Of a stretch of 64,000 bases of DNA, positions 62,143 through 64,000 are shown piece after piece. This DNA is from Atrichornis clamosus (Eukaryota > Chordata > Aves > Passeriformes > Menuridae). Position 1 is the first letter of the stretch. Every line of letters starts with the position of its first letter. The stretch is taken from assembly GCA_013400975.1 (NCBI GenBank), contig WBMZ01003024.1, forward strand, positions 1-64,000. Direction: 5' to 3'. The position numbers were made by a program, and so were the translations under genes. The notes under the pieces were generated by a model that saw only the letters and a program-made list of their open reading frames with translations, had not been told where the DNA came from and did no database searches.

Positions 62143-62168
62143 ATATTGCCAACCGCTCTTGGCAATAT
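62143..62168. repeat. Perfect inverted repeat, 10-bp arms with 6-bp loop
   Basis: ATATTGCCAA (62143-62152) and TTGGCAATAT (62159-62168) are exact complements around CCGCTC. The arms contain TTGGCA/TGCCAA, which are NFI-type half sites. Confidence 0.8.
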
Positions 62169-64000
62169 ATTAAAATGATGGTGCCTAATCTTGGACCTGA
62201 CACGTACGTAGCTCTTCGCACATTTGAAAACAAGGCTATTAATTAGTTCTCACAGCTCTAGCTGTGAAAGATGATCACTTTGCTGTTGAAAAGAGCGTAC
62301 TGAATTAAATAAACCATCTGACCAAGCAAAGGCACTTTTCTACAGCCTTTTCAAAACATAAATAAATTCTGACATTTCTGTTTCATGAGGGAGCATGAGG
62401 TCCAGAGAGGTCAAAAAAGCCTGTATGTACTGAAGTTCCATTCACCTTCAATCGTAGGTACCAAGTCCACACTGCAAGTCTGCAAAACTGGGCTCTGCCA
62501 GAGCCTAATCTTGCTTCCACACCCATTTATTTTTGAAAATATCTAGCAGAAAAATCTAGTAACTAGAGGACAAATCCAGTTTATAATAAAAATTAGTCTT
62601 GAGTCTATACACTGTACACATAATTCCATCTTTACAATTGTTTTTTAAATTCATTTCCTTTCATGTTTTTCACCACAATCCAGTGAGGGAAAAGTAAGAA
62701 GGAAGTTGCTGCTCCTAAAATGTTGGCAAGGCTGAATACATGAAGTAAGTTGTAGGGACAGAGTGTAGCTCAGCCTTTCTGACTGAAGGAAAGAATGGTT
62801 GAGGAAGGCATGACAGCCATCCACTGCCTTGTTCCGCTGGGCAAAGCATTACTCACTGTTCCACCCTCTGGAGTCTCTCTGCCTGTGCAGACTCTCCAGG
62901 GTGTACAGCAAGAGCTTTGAATTCACCTGTGGTTGCCAGAAGAACGGTGTCACACACCCCTGGTTGAGTGAAACGGTGTGAGTGAGGAAAGGAAGTCCTG
63001 CCACCATGGTTTTAAGGTTCTGGTCTGTGTTTCCATAGTAGGCATAACACATGGGATGAAGCTCAGGCCACATGCAAGTTGGTAATTCCAGCCTGCTAGA
63101 TGAAACTCTGTACCCAGGCATAGCATTTTGTGTCCCTGTGCTCACTCTCTACAGCTCCAGCACTGTGAATTCATTGAGTCCATTTGAATGAATCTTGATT
63201 TATGGCAGTGCTCAGGAAGTGAGCTTGCAAGGCACACATACGGTAAATTCTGGCCTTCCCTTGAGTGTTGAGTTGCTGCCATACACACCATTTAGATGCA
63301 AAACAAGAACAAAGCTGCTGATAGGTTTCCCTCAGGCTGTGGGCAGTGGTGGTGGTCTTTGAGCTGCTGCATGTCCCTGTAGAGGAGCATTTGCAATGGA
63401 AAGGGGAGTTCAAGTGGGATAACTCATACAAGTTACGTCCGGTAAGTGTAGAGTATGTCAGACCCATGTCTTCCCAAATTTCCAAGAATCGTGAAAACCC
63501 CAAAGATATAGACCCTTAACTGGACTCTACCAGGGCTGGAGAAGTGTCACCAGAGTCCTGCTGGAAGGCCTCCTGACACCTGAGTCCTGCCAGCAGGATG
63601 GCAGGGCTTGAGGAAGTGGGTGGTAGCAGCATAACCAGAGGAAAAATGAGTCACGTTTTTATTCCAATGAGTGCAACATGATTGGTGTGTTTAGCTTAAC
63701 AGCTGTTTGTATCTCACAGGGCTGATTTCAAAAGCAGGTTGTATTTTCTTTCCATTAAGGTAGTACACAGTGTTTGTTCTGCTTAATCCAGTGGCAGAAG
63801 GAGAATATAAGTTTGTTCCATTCACTCATCTTTAAAAATGTGAGAATGATGCTTGGCTGAATGGATGGGTCATGTATCTTGCCCAGTCTCTGCTGTATTA
63901 TATTATTCATTTATGGTTTTTGGCTGGAGCTGGGCTGAACAAACTTGGTGAATCAGGAGGGGTGACAGGGAGAGCTCTGTGGACATGTTTTGCCTTTCCT

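Larger units (their letters stand above)
50516..64000. other. Non-coding 3' flank of DUSP10, distal part
   Basis: No gene is recognisable. Open frames up to about 182 codons lack known domains and overlap others. Small structures include a C run (52232-52243), inverted repeats at 59364-59384 and 62143-62168, octamer motifs at 55436-55443, 59362-59369 and 60363-60370, and a combined TGATGTCAT/ATTTGCAT site near 55430. The rest shows only ordinary intergenic composition. Confidence 0.65.

Noticed and set aside
24960..64000. A second protein-coding gene downstream of DUSP10
   Set aside because: No open frame matches a protein family that I know and no exon series with conserved splice phases could be assembled. 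A translated search (for example BLASTX against vertebrate proteins) would be decisive.

Overview
The window is vertebrate nuclear DNA, most likely from a bird. It has a split gene with GT-AG introns, a CpG-rich 5' end, low repeat density, and short 5'-truncated CR1 LINE tails, the characteristic interspersed repeat of avian genomes. I recognise one protein-coding gene: DUSP10 (MAP kinase phosphatase 5, MKP-5), on the + strand, with its complete coding sequence in three coding exons (1558-2359, 19852-20229, 23312-23577; 481 codons plus stop). The exon junctions are phase-consistent, and the joined frame agrees with the human protein, which I know as 482 residues, from the first to the last residue.

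Layout. Positions 1 to about 560 are a CpG-rich block that probably carries the DUSP10 promoter and the non-coding first exon, although I cannot fix the exon-1 donor. The first coding exon holds the variable N-terminus and the rhodanese/Cdc25-like MAPK-docking domain. A 17.5 kb intron follows. It contains a local CpG cluster with a forkhead-like palindrome (about 4490-4690), a few small tandem duplications, and, just upstream of the second coding exon, a GC-rich block with three copies of an ATF/AP-1-like motif. This block is a plausible internal promoter for the short DUSP10 isoform. The second and third coding exons encode the dual-specificity phosphatase domain and are separated by a 3.1 kb intron. 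The 3' UTR runs from 23578 to about 24.6 kb, or possibly about 24.96 kb.

From about 25 kb to the end (39 kb) I find no gene. The open frames there are short, mutually overlapping and without recognisable domains. The region contains three CR1 fragments, short tandem repeats, and several AT-rich, homeodomain/octamer-motif-rich stretches that look like candidate distal regulatory elements. DUSP10 is flanked by long non-coding sequence in mammals as well, so this is probably its 3' regulatory desert.

No tRNA, rRNA, CRISPR array, virus-derived gene or novel multi-gene system was found. The most interesting points are regulatory: the repeated ATF2/c-Jun-type sites beside a gene that switches off the JNK and p38 kinases, and the candidate enhancers in the flank. 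Human comparisons are from memory, and all regulatory calls are inference from motif and composition.
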